From positions 62,001 through 126,000 of the forward strand of contig PSQJ01000002.1 of the NCBI GenBank assembly GCA_003045065.1: a stretch of 64,000 nucleotides of DNA. The letters run 5' to 3'. The translations under genes and the position numbers were made by a program. Of this stretch, positions 20,588 through 32,587 are shown piece after piece (within the stretch, counting starts at the first letter, position 1; each line of letters starts with the position of its first letter). The notes beneath the pieces were generated by a model. The model worked only from the letters and a program-made list of their open reading frames with translations, searched no databases and was not told the origin of the DNA. Source of the DNA: Candidatus Liberibacter europaeus. Its GTDB lineage: Bacteria; Pseudomonadota; Alphaproteobacteria; Rhizobiales; Rhizobiaceae.

Positions 20588-22117
20588 ATGTTAAGCCATC
20601 TAATTATTTACAGAAAGGATAAATTAAAGATTATGGACGTAAAACTTTCATTTGCAGATAATCCTTCTATCGTAGAGGGTGGATTAGCAGTTCTTTTAAA
20701 AACTAATTTCTCCGATGCAGCCGGTCTTTCATTTTCTAATTTTGAAAGTGTTGTTAATCGTGCTGCGTCAATTAAGAAATTCACTGGTGAATCCAAATCT
20801 AACTTAAATATTCTTGTTCCTGAGTCTTGTTCAAAGGATCGCTTGGTCGTTGTTGGTATAGGTAGCCCAGAGGATGATAGTTTTTCTTGGTTAAAGGAAG
20901 GGGGAAATGTAGCTTCATTTATAGAAGAAGATGAAAACATTGAAATATTTGTTGATGTTCCAGGATATTCTATTACTGATAAAGACATAAAAGATTTTGC
21001 TATTGGATTTATGTTGAAAGTTTATTCTTTTGATAAATATAAAACGAATAAGAAGTGTAATTTTTCTGTTGCCCCAGCTGATAGTATCTCTGTCACTATT
21101 ATAACAAAAATGGCTGATAAGGCTAATGAAGCTTTAAAAGATATTAAAGCTATTGTTAATGGGGTTAATCTGACTCGGGATATAGTTAATGAGCCGGCAA
21201 ATGTTTTAGGTACGAGTGAGTTTTGTGAAAAAGCAAAACAGCTTAAGAATCTTGGGATTGAGGTTGATATTCTTAATAAAGAAGATATGGACAAGCTAGG
21301 GATGAAATCAATTTTGGCTGTATCCCAGGGATCAGTTCGCCCTCCATATTTAGTGATTATGAAATGGAATGGTGGAATTGAGGGCGATTCACCCCTTGCT
21401 TTCATTGGAAAGGGAATTGTATTTGATAGTGGTGGAATTTCTCTAAAACCATCTAATGGTATGGAAGATATGAAAGGAGATCTAGCTGGTGCCGCAGCCG
21501 TTGCTGGGTTAATGAGTGTCTTGGCAGAGCGGAAGGCAAAGGTTAATGCTATAGGCATTTTAGCAGTTGCTGAGAATATGCCTGGTGCTAGTGCACAGCG
21601 TCCTGGTGACATAATTAAGTCAATGTCTGGCCAGACTATTGAAGTTATTAATACTGATGCAGAAGGTAGACTGATTCTTGCAGATGCTTTATGGTATTGT
21701 AGTACGCATTATAAACCGCGTTTGATGATTGATTTGGCTACGTTAACAGGTGCAATGGTTGTATCTTTAGGAAATGTATGTGCTGGTTTGTTTTCTAATG
21801 ATGATTTATTATCAGAACGTCTTATTTCATCAGGATTGTCTACATGTGAGCTTCTCTGGCGTATGCCTATGAACGATGCTTATGATAAGTTAATTGAAAG
21901 CAAGGTTGCAGATATGAAAAATGTTGGAGAACGTGGTGCTGGATCTATTACTGCTGCTAAGTTTTTGTCAAAATTCGTACAAGAAACTTCTTGGGCTCAT
22001 ATAGATATTGCAGGAACTTCTACTAGCAAGGTTTCTGATGATATTAATAAATCTTGGGCGTCTGGATTTGGAGTTCGTTTATTAGATGGGTTTGTTAGAT
22101 CCTTTTACGAAAAATGA
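20588..22117 (+). CDS. pepA: Leucyl aminopeptidase (M17)
   Basis: GKGIVFDSGGISLKPSNGMEDMKGDLAGAAAV and NTDAEGRLILADAL signatures; probable start 20633 (MDVKLSF). Confidence 0.97.
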   Translation: MLSHLIIYRKDKLKIMDVKLSFADNPSIVEGGLAVLLKTNFSDAAGLSFSNFESVVNRAASIKKFTGESKSNLNILVPESCSKDRLVVVGIGSPEDDSFSWLKEGGNVASFIEEDENIEIFVDVPGYSITDKDIKDFAIGFMLKVYSFDKYKTNKKCNFSVAPADSISVTIITKMADKANEALKDIKAIVNGVNLTRDIVNEPANVLGTSEFCEKAKQLKNLGIEVDILNKEDMDKLGMKSILAVSQGSVRPPYLVIMKWNGGIEGDSPLAFIGKGIVFDSGGISLKPSNGMEDMKGDLAGAAAVAGLMSVLAERKAKVNAIGILAVAENMPGASAQRPGDIIKSMSGQTIEVINTDAEGRLILADALWYCSTHYKPRLMIDLATLTGAMVVSLGNVCAGLFSNDDLLSERLISSGLSTCELLWRMPMNDAYDKLIESKVADMKNVGERGAGSITAAKFLSKFVQETSWAHIDIAGTSTSKVSDDINKSWASGFGVRLLDGFVRSFYEK

Positions 22118-22575
22118 CAGAATTTATTTTTTATCGTATCAGTGATGATTGGCGAATTCATTTACCGCTGCTGTTGGAAAGAATCTATCGTGATGATAAG
22201 ATTGTTTCCATTCAGTGTGGATCTGAAAGTATGCGTGATTCGTTAAATGAGTATTTGTGGACGTGGAAAGAAGATAGTTTTCTTCCCCATGGGACAGATG
22301 TAGGAGAGGAGGGTATGCTTGCTTCTTTTCAACCCATTTTGCTGACAGTAAATTCCGATAATGCTAATGCATCCACAGTACGTTTTTTTATTGATAAAGC
22401 TTTGATGGATATGGATGATATTGGAAATTACCAAAAATTGGTTTTTATTGTGGATAAAAATGATCAAGAAAGTCGTGAATGGGCTTCGACAAATTGGCGG
22501 CACCTTAAAGATGGTGGATATAAATTAATTTTTCATCACAATGATTCGGGGCGTTGGAAAACACTCACTTTCTAA
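22114..22575 (+). CDS. holC: DNA polymerase III subunit chi
   Basis: EFIFYRI...LLLERIYRDDKIVSIQCGSESMRDSLNEYLWTWKEDSFLPHG; overlaps pepA by 4 bp. Confidence 0.92.
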   Translation: MTEFIFYRISDDWRIHLPLLLERIYRDDKIVSIQCGSESMRDSLNEYLWTWKEDSFLPHGTDVGEEGMLASFQPILLTVNSDNANASTVRFFIDKALMDMDDIGNYQKLVFIVDKNDQESREWASTNWRHLKDGGYKLIFHHNDSGRWKTLTF

Positions 22576-22715
22576 TAATTCCCCTACAATTAGTTTATTA
22601 TCCAATTAATTTGTAATGTTGTTTAATGAATTATTTTAATACGGTATTGTTCTGTTAAATATTTGAAAAATATACTATGATATGATTTTATGGGAGATAT
22701 AAGGAAAGGATTTTT

Positions 22716-23138
22716 ATGACTATAGAAAGAACTTTTTCAATGATAAAGCCAGATGCAGTGCGTCGTCGTTTAATTGGTACTATAACTAAAGATTTAGAAG
22801 ATAGTGGATTGTGTATAATTGCATCTAAGCTTGTTTTGATGAATAGATGTCAAGCAAAGGCTTTTTATCAAGTTCATAGCTTACGTCCTTTTTTTGATGA
22901 ATTAGTACAAACCATAACCTCAGGTCCAGTTGTTGTACAGGTTCTTGAAGGTGAGGATGCAGTGCGAAAAAACCGTGATATCATGGGGGATACTGATCCG
23001 AAAAAGGCTGCTAATGGAACAATTCGTAAAAAATATGGTCTTTCAATTAGTGAGAATTCAATCCATGGTTCGGATTCTTTGAAAACTGCTGGGGAAGAGA
23101 TATTTTACTGGTTTTCCACAATTGAGATTATTGGGTGA
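22716..23138 (+). CDS. ndk: Nucleoside diphosphate kinase
   Basis: [18 protein letters not shown] and NSIHGSDSL signatures; AAGGAAAGGA upstream. Confidence 0.97.
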   Translation: MTIERTFSMIKPDAVRRRLIGTITKDLEDSGLCIIASKLVLMNRCQAKAFYQVHSLRPFFDELVQTITSGPVVVQVLEGEDAVRKNRDIMGDTDPKKAANGTIRKKYGLSISENSIHGSDSLKTAGEEIFYWFSTIEIIG

Positions 23139-23896
23139 TTTTAGATATTTATAGTTTATATTATTGAGCTATAATGAAAGTATAATAGTGCTGTTATTTT
23201 GCAGCTCTATTCATTATTTTTTAATTCATGGAATAATGTCTTTTGCTTTTATTGCACAGGCAATTGGAAATATTACGAACATTAAGATTAAACTTCTTAA
23301 TTATTTATTATTGTAAAAAATTGATGACTTAATTTATCATTGGTAACAAAGGTTCGTTATTGATTATAATTTATATCTGTTTTTATATACACCTTGATTT
23401 ATTCCTGTAATATATTTAGTGATATTACAGATTATTTTATATATTACAATGATAAGATTATATGATAGGCTGTATAAGATTTGATGCGTATATTTTTTGA
23501 CCTATAAAAATTATTTGCTGACTAATTTCCAGATATTAATAACATTTCTTTTTATTTATAGCAAAGCATATCTTTTACATATTACCATTATATCAAATTA
23601 AAGTTATCCAATATCATATCAACAATTAATCATGCATAATGTATACAGTAATATTATTGCCTCGTGAAATATTGTTATTTCCGTTAATTCAAAACATAAA
23701 AAACCCTTATATAAATAAAAAATACTACCTTTTATGTATTAGGCTAAATAATTTATTCAAATTAATTTTTAAAAGCAATAAAATACTGTATACAAAAAAT
23801 AAAAGCAAATACGATAATTAGGTATACTATAATTTTCTTGTTATATATTATATGATAGCAAGTAAAGTTATGAATTGTATAATAATTAATAGATGA

Positions 23897-25180
23897 TCAC
23901 TTTAGTCCTATATGTTTATTAAATTCCTTCATATCTAGCTTACCTTCCCATTGGCTAACAGCGACTGTGATAACTGCATTTCCAATGAAATTTGTCACAG
24001 ATCTGCACTCTGATAGAAACCTATCAACGCCTAAAATTAATGTCATTCCTCCAATAGGTAGTGTTGGAAATAAAGATATAGTTGCGGCTAGGGTTACAAA
24101 AGCTGCTCCCGTTACTCCTGCCGCTCCTTTTGATGAAATAATTGCGATTAGGAGAAGAGATAATTGATCTTCTAGGCTGAGTGAAATATTCGTTGCTTGT
24201 GCTATGAATAATGCAGCTAAAGTTATATAAATATTGGTACCATCAAGGTTAAAAGAATAACCTGTAGGAACAGCAATACTCACAACTGATCGGTGGCATC
24301 CTGCTTCTTCCATTTTTTTCATCAATCCTGGTAATGCAGATTCAGAGGAAGATGTGCTTAAAACCAAAAGAATTTCTTCTTTTAAAAATACTATTAATTT
24401 AATTACAGAAAAATTATAAAGCCGCGCTACAAATCCCATGACAATAAAAATAAAAAATGCAGAAGTAGCGTATAAGCAAACTACTAAAAACATAAGATTG
24501 GAGATTGAAGATAAGCCATACTTGCCTATTGTAAAAGCCATAGAGCCAAACGCTCCCAGAGGGGCAAGCCTCATAACTATAGATACCATTTTAAAAATTG
24601 GAAAGTTGATTGCTTCTAGTAGATTACTTACAACAGCAGATTTCTCTCCAACTATAGATAGAGAAACTCCAAATAATAAGGCTACGAATAAGGTTTGCAA
24701 TATATTCCCGGATGTCAATGAGCTTACAGCTGTATCGGGAATAATTTCTTTTACAAAGCTGGAAAAAGATTGCGCACTGGCTGACTTAATATGTGATGGT
24801 AGATTTTCTGTATTCAGTGATGCTACATCAACATTCATTCCTATTCCAGGTTTTGCTATGTTTGCAACGACCAATCCAATAACAAGTGCTAGTATTGAAC
24901 ATATGGAAAACATAAACATTGCTTTCCAAAAAATTCTTCCAATGCCTCTCATACTTTTCATACGTGCGATTCCTGTGGTGACTGTAAGGAATATCACTGG
25001 TGTTATAAGCATCTTTGTTGTTTTAATAAACATTTCTCCCAGAGGCTGCATCTTTATTCCTATATGTGGAAAAAAGTGTCCTAGCAATATGCCAATGACA
25101 ATTGATACTACTACCTGCACATAAAGATATTTATATAAACGAGGACGAGCTTCCCCGTGGATTTGGATTGATTCATTCAT
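23897..25180 (-). CDS. dctA: C4-dicarboxylate/proton symporter DctA
   Basis: GILLGHFFPHIGIKMQPLGEMFIKTTKMLITPVIFLTVTTGIA, STSSSESALPGLMKKME, PTGYSFNLDGTNIY, SKGAAGVTGAAF. Confidence 0.96.
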   Translation of the reverse strand: MNESIQIHGEARPRLYKYLYVQVVVSIVIGILLGHFFPHIGIKMQPLGEMFIKTTKMLITPVIFLTVTTGIARMKSMRGIGRIFWKAMFMFSICSILALVIGLVVANIAKPGIGMNVDVASLNTENLPSHIKSASAQSFSSFVKEIIPDTAVSSLTSGNILQTLFVALLFGVSLSIVGEKSAVVSNLLEAINFPIFKMVSIVMRLAPLGAFGSMAFTIGKYGLSSISNLMFLVVCLYATSAFFIFIVMGFVARLYNFSVIKLIVFLKEEILLVLSTSSSESALPGLMKKMEEAGCHRSVVSIAVPTGYSFNLDGTNIYITLAALFIAQATNISLSLEDQLSLLLIAIISSKGAAGVTGAAFVTLAATISLFPTLPIGGMTLILGVDRFLSECRSVTNFIGNAVITVAVSQWEGKLDMKEFNKHIGLK

Positions 25181-26126
25181 AATGTCCTCCTACATATACG
25201 CACATTCATATACATCCGTATAACTTTATACATTTTGGCACAACTTTTTCATAATAACATAACTATTATCGGAAGATAATTGCACATACTTTACAAAAAA
25301 TCTATATAAATTTACGCATAAAAATAATATTAGTTATCTTAATAACACGGTTTTTTTTCAAATCAGCGCCTATAGAAAATTATATTGTAATATCAAATAT
25401 TTAACATATTATTGTATTTTAAATTATTCTTCTGATTTTATTAACAATTATAAAATTTTTGTATATTATGAAAGTTATATTTTATTTATTAGTGGAAAAA
25501 TTATTTGATGCCTTTCTATCTTTTATGATACGCTTGGTTATTGATAAATCTCTTATATGATCAATAAATAAATTATATAGCTAATAATTATAAAACTTTT
25601 TGTTCAAACAATAACATTTCGTCTATTTGTGATTGATGTGTTATAAAGAGATTGATTGAAGATCATTTGGATATGTTTGATTATGTTGATCTTAATTGGT
25701 TTGAATTAATTTTTATTATTTCCTGAGATAATTATTTTATCGTAGTAAAGCGTTGTTGAGATTTCATTTTGCCCAAGGTACGATGTTATAATAATGGTAA
25801 ACTCAGAATAGCATCTCATACGTGGTGTTTTTAGTAGTGGTATATGAGAAGCATTAAGCATTTCTTATTTATTTGTGATTACTAACAGATCTTTTATTTT
25901 TGTAGAACAGTTTGTATTACAAAATTCTATTTCCCAAAAATCTTATAAATGAGTTAGTCATAAAATATGATTGTTACCAAATAATAGATGAACTTTTATT
26001 TTAAAGTATCATGAAATTTGTAATATAAAGATATTTTTGTTCTATATATTTAATACAATAAGATGTTTTGATAATATTGATTATAAATTTATTCTATATA
26101 GATGGGATAGTTATTTTAAAAGCACG

Positions 26127-26813
26127 TTATAGGACTTCGTTTCTTTTACATATATCTGATATTATACATGACTTACATTGTGGTTTGCGAGCTTTGCACA
26201 CATAGCGTCCATGTAGAACCAGCCAGTAGTGTGCATGGTATATATACTTTTTAGGGATAATTTTTAACAAGGAATTTTCAACTTTATCAGGATTTTTGCC
26301 AGGAGATAATCCGATTCTGTTGGCAATGCGAAATATATGGGTATCCACGCCAATAGTAGGTATTCCAAAAGCCATTGATAAAATGACGTTTGCGCCTTTT
26401 CGTCCTATTCCAGGTAGCCTCATCAGCTCTTCTAAGGTTTTTGGAACTTGGTTATTGAATTCGTTCATGAGAATCTGGGACAGGGAAATAATATTTTGTG
26501 CTTTTCTGCGATATATGCCGATATTTTTTATGTAATAACGAAGACGTTCTTCTCCTATGGCAAGCATTTTTTCAGGGGTATCGGCTATATTAAATAGAGA
26601 TTTTGTTGCTTTGTTTACGCCAACATCTGTAGACTGTGCTGAAAGCAATACTGCTATCACTAGTGTGAAGTTATTTATATAGTCTAATTCTCCTCGTGGA
26701 GAGGGACATTTTAAAGAAAAGCGATGGAATATTTGTTCTAATTCCGCCTCGCTATACAAGCATCCTAGGTTTTGTATTTTTTTATTTTTATTAGTTCCGC
26801 TCAATAGAATCAC
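26127..26813 (-). CDS. nth: Endonuclease III
   Basis: LPGIGRKGANVILSMAFG, VDTHIFRIANRIGL, C-terminal Cys cluster CKARKPQCKSCIISDIC. Confidence 0.96.
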   Translation of the reverse strand: MILLSGTNKNKKIQNLGCLYSEAELEQIFHRFSLKCPSPRGELDYINNFTLVIAVLLSAQSTDVGVNKATKSLFNIADTPEKMLAIGEERLRYYIKNIGIYRRKAQNIISLSQILMNEFNNQVPKTLEELMRLPGIGRKGANVILSMAFGIPTIGVDTHIFRIANRIGLSPGKNPDKVENSLLKIIPKKYIYHAHYWLVLHGRYVCKARKPQCKSCIISDICKRNEVL

Positions 26814-26951
26814 TATTTTTCAATTTTAAAAATATAATACAAACCGCTTGATGTAATAACAATTGATAATACTATCCATTTATCAAAAATCTTTATATTA
26901 TTCTAATATACCAATACATCCATTTAGTCAAAAATTTGAAAAAATCAGTAA

Positions 26952-28328
26952 TTAATCTGGTGATATTTTTTTCATCATAAACGCTGGAATTATTTCGCCA
27001 AATCCCATGAAATTAGTTTCATTTGTATTGTTGTTTACATCTGGTTTCGCTTGCGAAATATCTTTGTTAGATTGGATCTTGGATGTTTGAGATAAGTGAT
27101 TTTTTTTCTTTTTAGCTGAATTATGTAAAGTTTTATTTACGGTTATAGCAGCGATGTTTTGTTTTTTGTGTTCTAATTCTTTGTCAGTAGATGATAAGCT
27201 CGACAAGTCTCCATTCAACCAGCTAATTTTTTCTTCTATCAAATTTTCGATTTCTCTGACGTATTTTTCGTCATCATTTGTTACTAGTGTAAATGCTTTT
27301 CCAGAACGTCCAGCACGTCCCGTACGTCCTATTCTGTGAATATAATTTTCAGCACGAGTCGGTACATCAAAATTGAATACATGTCCAACATCTGGGATAT
27401 CAAGTCCGCGAGCTGCTAGATCAGAGGCTACCATTAGCTGAATTTTTCCATCTTTAAAATCATGCAATATCTTCATTCGCGATCGTTGATCCATATTCCC
27501 GTGAATGAAACATACTGAAAATCCATTGCTTTCCAGCAATCGACAGATATTTGTTACGTCTTTTTTTTGATTGCAGAAAATAATGGCATTTTTGAGTTCA
27601 TTTTGTGAAAGAACTAGTTTTTGTAAGACATCATATTTCTTTGAATATTGGTCATGTGTTGCGACAAAGCAATGCTCTATGGTTTCAGCAGTAGAAGATG
27701 GGGCACTGACTTCAATTATTTCAGGATTCTGCAGAAACTGTCTAGATATCTGTTGCAGCTCTTCTGTCATCGTTGCTGAAAATAAAAGAGTTTGGCGAGA
27801 AAAAGGTATCATATCTGTAATACTTTTAATATCTGGGATAAACCCCATATCAAGCATTCTATCAGCCTCATCAATAACCAGGATTTCGATATTATTCATT
27901 AATAACTTTCCCCGATTAAAATGATCAAGTACTCTGCCAGGAGTACATATTAGTACATCTGCTCCTCTATCCAATTTTTTATTTTGTTTATCAAAAGGCA
28001 CCCCTCCAATTAGTAGGGCGATATTTAAATTATAATTTTTCCCATATTTTTCAAAATTATCTGCAACCTGTGCGGCAAGTTCCCTTGTAGGTTCTAATAT
28101 TAGGGTGCGCGGCATGCGAGTACGAGCTCTACCTTTTTCAAGTAAGGTGAGCATCGGCAATACGAACGAAGCAGTCTTTCCTGTTCCTGTTTGCGCTACT
28201 CCATACACATCTCGTCTTTGGAGAACTAATGGAATAGTTACAGCTTGTATAGGTGTGGGTTCAACGTACCCCGCATCTGATACAGCACAAACAACTTTCG
28301 GGCTTAGACCAAGATCAGAAAAATTCAT
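26952..28328 (-). CDS. DEAD-box RNA helicase (RhlE-like)
   Basis: AQTGTGKTASFVLP, PTRELAAQV, DEADRMLDMGF, SATM, HRIGRTGRAGRSG motifs. Confidence 0.95.
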   Translation of the reverse strand: MNFSDLGLSPKVVCAVSDAGYVEPTPIQAVTIPLVLQRRDVYGVAQTGTGKTASFVLPMLTLLEKGRARTRMPRTLILEPTRELAAQVADNFEKYGKNYNLNIALLIGGVPFDKQNKKLDRGADVLICTPGRVLDHFNRGKLLMNNIEILVIDEADRMLDMGFIPDIKSITDMIPFSRQTLLFSATMTEELQQISRQFLQNPEIIEVSAPSSTAETIEHCFVATHDQYSKKYDVLQKLVLSQNELKNAIIFCNQKKDVTNICRLLESNGFSVCFIHGNMDQRSRMKILHDFKDGKIQLMVASDLAARGLDIPDVGHVFNFDVPTRAENYIHRIGRTGRAGRSGKAFTLVTNDDEKYVREIENLIEEKISWLNGDLSSLSSTDKELEHKKQNIAAITVNKTLHNSAKKKKNHLSQTSKIQSNKDISQAKPDVNNNTNETNFMGFGEIIPAFMMKKISPD

Positions 28329-28753
28329 AAAAAATCCTCAAGCCTACCCACACATATCACGTCCTCAATCCTATCCATAAGCAATAAAATATGCAAGAAA
28401 AAATCTAGTAATTGATGATATTATGTTTTATCAATAATTAATAAATTTTTTTCTTTGTTATATAAAAAATATTACTAATCTTTTAACTGGAAGACCCTAT
28501 AGTCAAATAGTGTGTATTTATGATACTAATAAAATATCTAATAAATCATACTTCTTCCGTATACAACATATTTTATCTGTAATTTTTATATCAAGCAAAA
28601 TCGCTGTAAAATTTTTTACTTTTAGTTAAAATGGTTAGATTTTTATTTAAGTAATAAATCATTATCCTAAGGAGTATTTATTATATTATCGGATGATGCT
28701 ATACGAGGATATATCTTCCTTTCCGTATAAAGTATATAAAATAAATATGATAT

Positions 28754-29794
28754 TTACTTTTGGTTATCGTACATTTGCGGTTTTTGTTTAAGAAAATCTA
28801 TAGGATTCATTGCTATTGAATTTCTTCTAAATTCAAAATACACCTCTGGCTGCTCTGTATTTCCACTTGTTCCGGAGAGTCCGATTTTTTGTCCGCCGAT
28901 AACTCTTTGTCCTTTTTTTACATATATGACATTGGCATGTCCATAAACGGTGGCTGTTGATTTGTCATGACGAATTATGATCATGTTTCCTAATTCTACA
29001 AGGTCATTTCCTGCATATATGACAATACCATCCTTTGCTGCTTGTATTGGTGTATTAGAGGGGACGAAGATATCGATTCCATTTTTATTTCTAAAGAAAT
29101 CAACTGTATTCCCTATCACTGGCCAAAGATATTTTTCAGACTTTTTGGTGTTATTTATAGCAGAATGGGAATCGTTATTATTTTTATTCCGAATACTTTT
29201 AATTATTTGATTACTGTTTATTTTGGAATGTGAAAATATATTTTTGTGTATATTTGGATTTTTCTTCCGTATTTTAGCAGTACTTGTTGTATAAGCAGTC
29301 TCGTTTTTTACCTCAAATTTACGTTTAGGCATAATTGATGTTTTTTTTGGTATATAAGTACCTTTAAGCATATGATTTTTATAAATATCACACAATAACT
29401 GCGGTCTTGGATATGTAAGTTCTATTTGTGATTTGGTTTTTGCAAGATGATCATTTTTTGAAAGGGATGTTTGTTTTTTTTGTTGATTAGGATAAGATTG
29501 CTGATTTTTTTTGTTGCTGATTTTTTTGGTATAGTTTTTAGGTGTTTGTTTAGGGTATACGGGAGGAATATGATCGTTGTAGTGTTGCGATTTATGATCA
29601 TATTTTCTTATAGATACGGGATATTTGCTGATTTTAACAGGTGGTTTTGGCATATCTTCTGCATTAGTGCTATGATGGCATAGTACTGATATTATCAGTG
29701 TCACTATAATTTTAGTGGATATTTTGTGATAATTGATATTGTTGTAGTTAGACATATGGTTTATGTGTTTGCATACTAAATTCACTATTATCAC
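28754..29794 (-). CDS. M23-family (LytM-domain) peptidoglycan peptidase / hydrolase activator
   Basis: C-terminal YLWPVIGNTVDFF...GIDIFVPSNTPIQAAKDGIVIYAGNDLVELGNMIIIRHDKSTATVYGHANVIYVKKGQRVIGGQKIGLSGTSGN; probable start near 29755. Confidence 0.88.
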   Translation of the reverse strand: MIIVNLVCKHINHMSNYNNINYHKISTKIIVTLIISVLCHHSTNAEDMPKPPVKISKYPVSIRKYDHKSQHYNDHIPPVYPKQTPKNYTKKISNKKNQQSYPNQQKKQTSLSKNDHLAKTKSQIELTYPRPQLLCDIYKNHMLKGTYIPKKTSIMPKRKFEVKNETAYTTSTAKIRKKNPNIHKNIFSHSKINSNQIIKSIRNKNNNDSHSAINNTKKSEKYLWPVIGNTVDFFRNKNGIDIFVPSNTPIQAAKDGIVIYAGNDLVELGNMIIIRHDKSTATVYGHANVIYVKKGQRVIGGQKIGLSGTSGNTEQPEVYFEFRRNSIAMNPIDFLKQKPQMYDNQK

Positions 29795-30097
29795 CTCCCT
29801 CTGTTTTTCTATACTAGATATTATAGAAAAATAAGATTTACATTGGATTTAGAACAAAAAAACAAACATAAATCCATGTTATTATATTATCTTAAAGGGA
29901 TTAAAATCCTATTTAATATTGTTAGCTGAGGATAATTTATGTGGTAAAAATAGTTTTCTTTTTTACATCACCTATCGCAAAAGTATAGATCAACTTTTGC
30001 TATTTTATTGCAATATCTATTTATCTTCTTTACATGATATCGAAGGCTACATAATGTAATGCACGATAAGCTTCTTTTTCTTTATTTCGTAACTATT

Positions 30098-30844
30098 TTA
30101 AATCGATAGAGAAATATGTTTTTTGGCATCATAATCTGTCAGATTAATTTTGATAGGAGTTACCGATATCATATTGTTTTTTATAGCAAAAGCATCAGAG
30201 TTTTCACATAGGCTCTCCAGATGTTCATTAAATTCCAGACTATATTTAGACAAGTTAGAATCTCCAGAAATTAGTTTTGCATCAATTGAGAAACATGGGT
30301 TTCCCTGATTAGTTAACTTTACTATTTCTACGTTTTCAGGGAGGCAACTGGGAAAGTTAATGTTGAATAAGATTGTGGCAGGGATATCTAATTTAATCAA
30401 TTGACCTAAAATATTAGGGGCATGCTTTTTTGATACTTCCCAAGGAATCATGTGCTCATAGTTATAAGCTTGGCTAAGTGCAAAGGAGCGGATTCCCCGT
30501 AAACTTCCTTCAAAAGCAGCGGCTACTGTTCCGGAATATGCTATATGATTTGCCGTATTAGTGCCAACATTTACTCCAGATAGTATCAAATCAGGCTTCT
30601 TATCAGATAGTTGATGGAGAGCAATTACAACACAATCGACAGGCGTTCCGTTAACTGCAAAACGTTTTTCACTAATTTTGCGGCAAGATAAACTTTTAGC
30701 CATTGTCAAAGAATTGGATAGACAGCTTTGATCCATCTCTGGAGCACATATCCAGATATCATCTGAGATACTTCTAGCGATCTCTTCAAGGGATTTCAAT
30801 CCCTCTGATTTAATTCCATCGTCATTAGTTAGTAGTATTCTCAT
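30098..30844 (-). CDS. surE: 5'-nucleotidase SurE
   Basis: [42 protein letters not shown]. Confidence 0.97.
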   Translation of the reverse strand: MRILLTNDDGIKSEGLKSLEEIARSISDDIWICAPEMDQSCLSNSLTMAKSLSCRKISEKRFAVNGTPVDCVVIALHQLSDKKPDLILSGVNVGTNTANHIAYSGTVAAAFEGSLRGIRSFALSQAYNYEHMIPWEVSKKHAPNILGQLIKLDIPATILFNINFPSCLPENVEIVKLTNQGNPCFSIDAKLISGDSNLSKYSLEFNEHLESLCENSDAFAIKNNMISVTPIKINLTDYDAKKHISLSI

Positions 30845-32144
30845 TGATTTTTACTCCAGAAGATGATTGTTTTGTGATTACGTCTAAGCCTTTCATATAT
30901 GGTCTTAGAACAGTTGGAATAGTAACAGATCCGTCCTTATTAAGATAATTTTCCAGAATAGCAATCAAGCATCGTCCCACCGCCACTCCTGATCCATTAA
31001 GTGTATGTGTGAATTTCAAAGAACTATTTTTTATATCTCTATATCGAGAATTCATGCGTCTAGACTGGAAATCCCCGCAGTTAGAACAAGAAGAGATCTC
31101 ACGATAAAGATTCTGTCCAGGCAACCACACTTCTATATCATATGTTTTGCGTGCACTAAAACCAAGATCTCCTGAACATATAGAAACAACTCGATAGTGT
31201 AAATCTAGCTTTTTCAGAACTTCTTCTGCGCATGACAGCATACGTTCATGTTCTGTAATTGAATCTTCATCTTTTGTGATAGAGACTAGTTCGCATTTCC
31301 AGAATTGGTGTTGTCTTAACATGCCACGTGTATCTTTCCCAGCAGACCCAGCTTCTGATCTAAAAGAAGGTGTTAAGGCTGTAAAACGTAACGGTAGAAG
31401 ATTAGGGTCAGTTATTTCATTAGACACAAGATTGGTTAAACTAACTTCAGCAGTAGGTATTAGCCAACGCCCATCTGTTGTACAAAACATATCTGTTTTG
31501 AATTTTGGCAGTTGTCCTGTGCCATACATAGCTTCATCGCGTACTAACAAAGGACAAGATACTTCAGTATAACCATGCTTGGAAGTATGAAGATCTAACA
31601 TAAATTGACCTAATGCTCTCTCTAATAGAGCAAGATAACTCGTCAATACAGAAAAACCTGTTCCTGACAATTTATTTGCTCTTTCAAAATCCATTAATCC
31701 CAATTCTTCTCCTATATCAAAATGTTCTTTAAAAAGGCGATCTACATCTGGCTTATCACCTACATAACGAATAATGGCATTATCATTTTCATTTTCACCT
31801 ATAGGAACGTCTTCCATAGGAACATTGGGAGTACAAGAGAGGATTTGATCTAGTGAATAACTGACTTCTTTTGTCTCTTTTTCTATTAATGGCAGTTGGT
31901 CTTTTATAGTGGATACTTCTTTTTTTAGTTTATCCGCAATAAGTGTGTTGTTTTGTGCTATAGCTTCACCAATTTTTTCAGAACAAGAGTTGCGTTGCGC
32001 TCTCATTTCTTCGAGTTGTTTTATGAGAGAGCGACGTTTCTTATCTAAGGATAAAATGGATTCAGAATGAGGTTCAATACTACGTTTTCCTAAAGATTTA
32101 TCAAATTCCTTCGGATTTTCGCGAATCCATTTTATATCTAGCAC
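30825..32144 (-). CDS. serS: Seryl-tRNA synthetase
   Basis: [18 protein letters not shown]; class II motifs [26 protein letters not shown] and [18 protein letters not shown]. Confidence 0.98.
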   Translation of the reverse strand: MLDIKWIRENPKEFDKSLGKRSIEPHSESILSLDKKRRSLIKQLEEMRAQRNSCSEKIGEAIAQNNTLIADKLKKEVSTIKDQLPLIEKETKEVSYSLDQILSCTPNVPMEDVPIGENENDNAIIRYVGDKPDVDRLFKEHFDIGEELGLMDFERANKLSGTGFSVLTSYLALLERALGQFMLDLHTSKHGYTEVSCPLLVRDEAMYGTGQLPKFKTDMFCTTDGRWLIPTAEVSLTNLVSNEITDPNLLPLRFTALTPSFRSEAGSAGKDTRGMLRQHQFWKCELVSITKDEDSITEHERMLSCAEEVLKKLDLHYRVVSICSGDLGFSARKTYDIEVWLPGQNLYREISSCSNCGDFQSRRMNSRYRDIKNSSLKFTHTLNGSGVAVGRCLIAILENYLNKDGSVTIPTVLRPYMKGLDVITKQSSSGVKINENTTN

Positions 32145-32587
32145 AGCAAATTCCTAATGATAATCTGACAACAAATTTGTTAATCATTTGATGGATAAAA
32201 AACATTTAGCAAAGTTGTTGAATATTTACTAATTTAATTTATTTTTATTCATTATGACATATTGCAAGTTCGTTTAATAGAGGAGGATAGCAAGGAAGGC
32301 AAGATTAATTTCAAAAAGATCATCTATTGATTTTATATAATTAAGCTTGGGCGTCATGAAGATTTAATCCATATAACAAATAGTTAAAGAAAGGTTAATT
32401 TTATGCATATAAAAAAGATGCCAATATTTACAAACTCCTTTTCTATTATATTATAACCTTGATTAATTCCCCTTAATCATAATCAACTGTGTATCAGCAA
32501 AAATGACTAAAAAAATCAACAGTATTATTACAATATCATTATCGATTTCTTATTTTATCAAGAAATAAATAATAATTTTAATAATTG

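Noticed and set aside
21022-21612. 196-aa - strand ORF antisense to pepA
   Set aside because: Shadow of the M17 peptidase reading frame; low-information S/P/I-rich sequence.
23639-23821. 60-aa + strand ORF in the ndk-dctA intergenic region
   Set aside because: Composition typical of random AT-rich translation (I/L/K/N/Y), no motif or clear ribosome-binding site; insufficient evidence.
24438-25124. 228-aa + strand ORF antisense to dctA
   Set aside because: Shadow ORF fully inside a strongly supported dctA; repetitive I/T/N/K composition, no recognisable motif.
32545-32566. Inverted repeat ATTTCTT-n8-AAGAAAT beyond the 3' end of the TatB-like ORF
   Set aside because: AT-only stem without a T-run; too weak to call a terminator.
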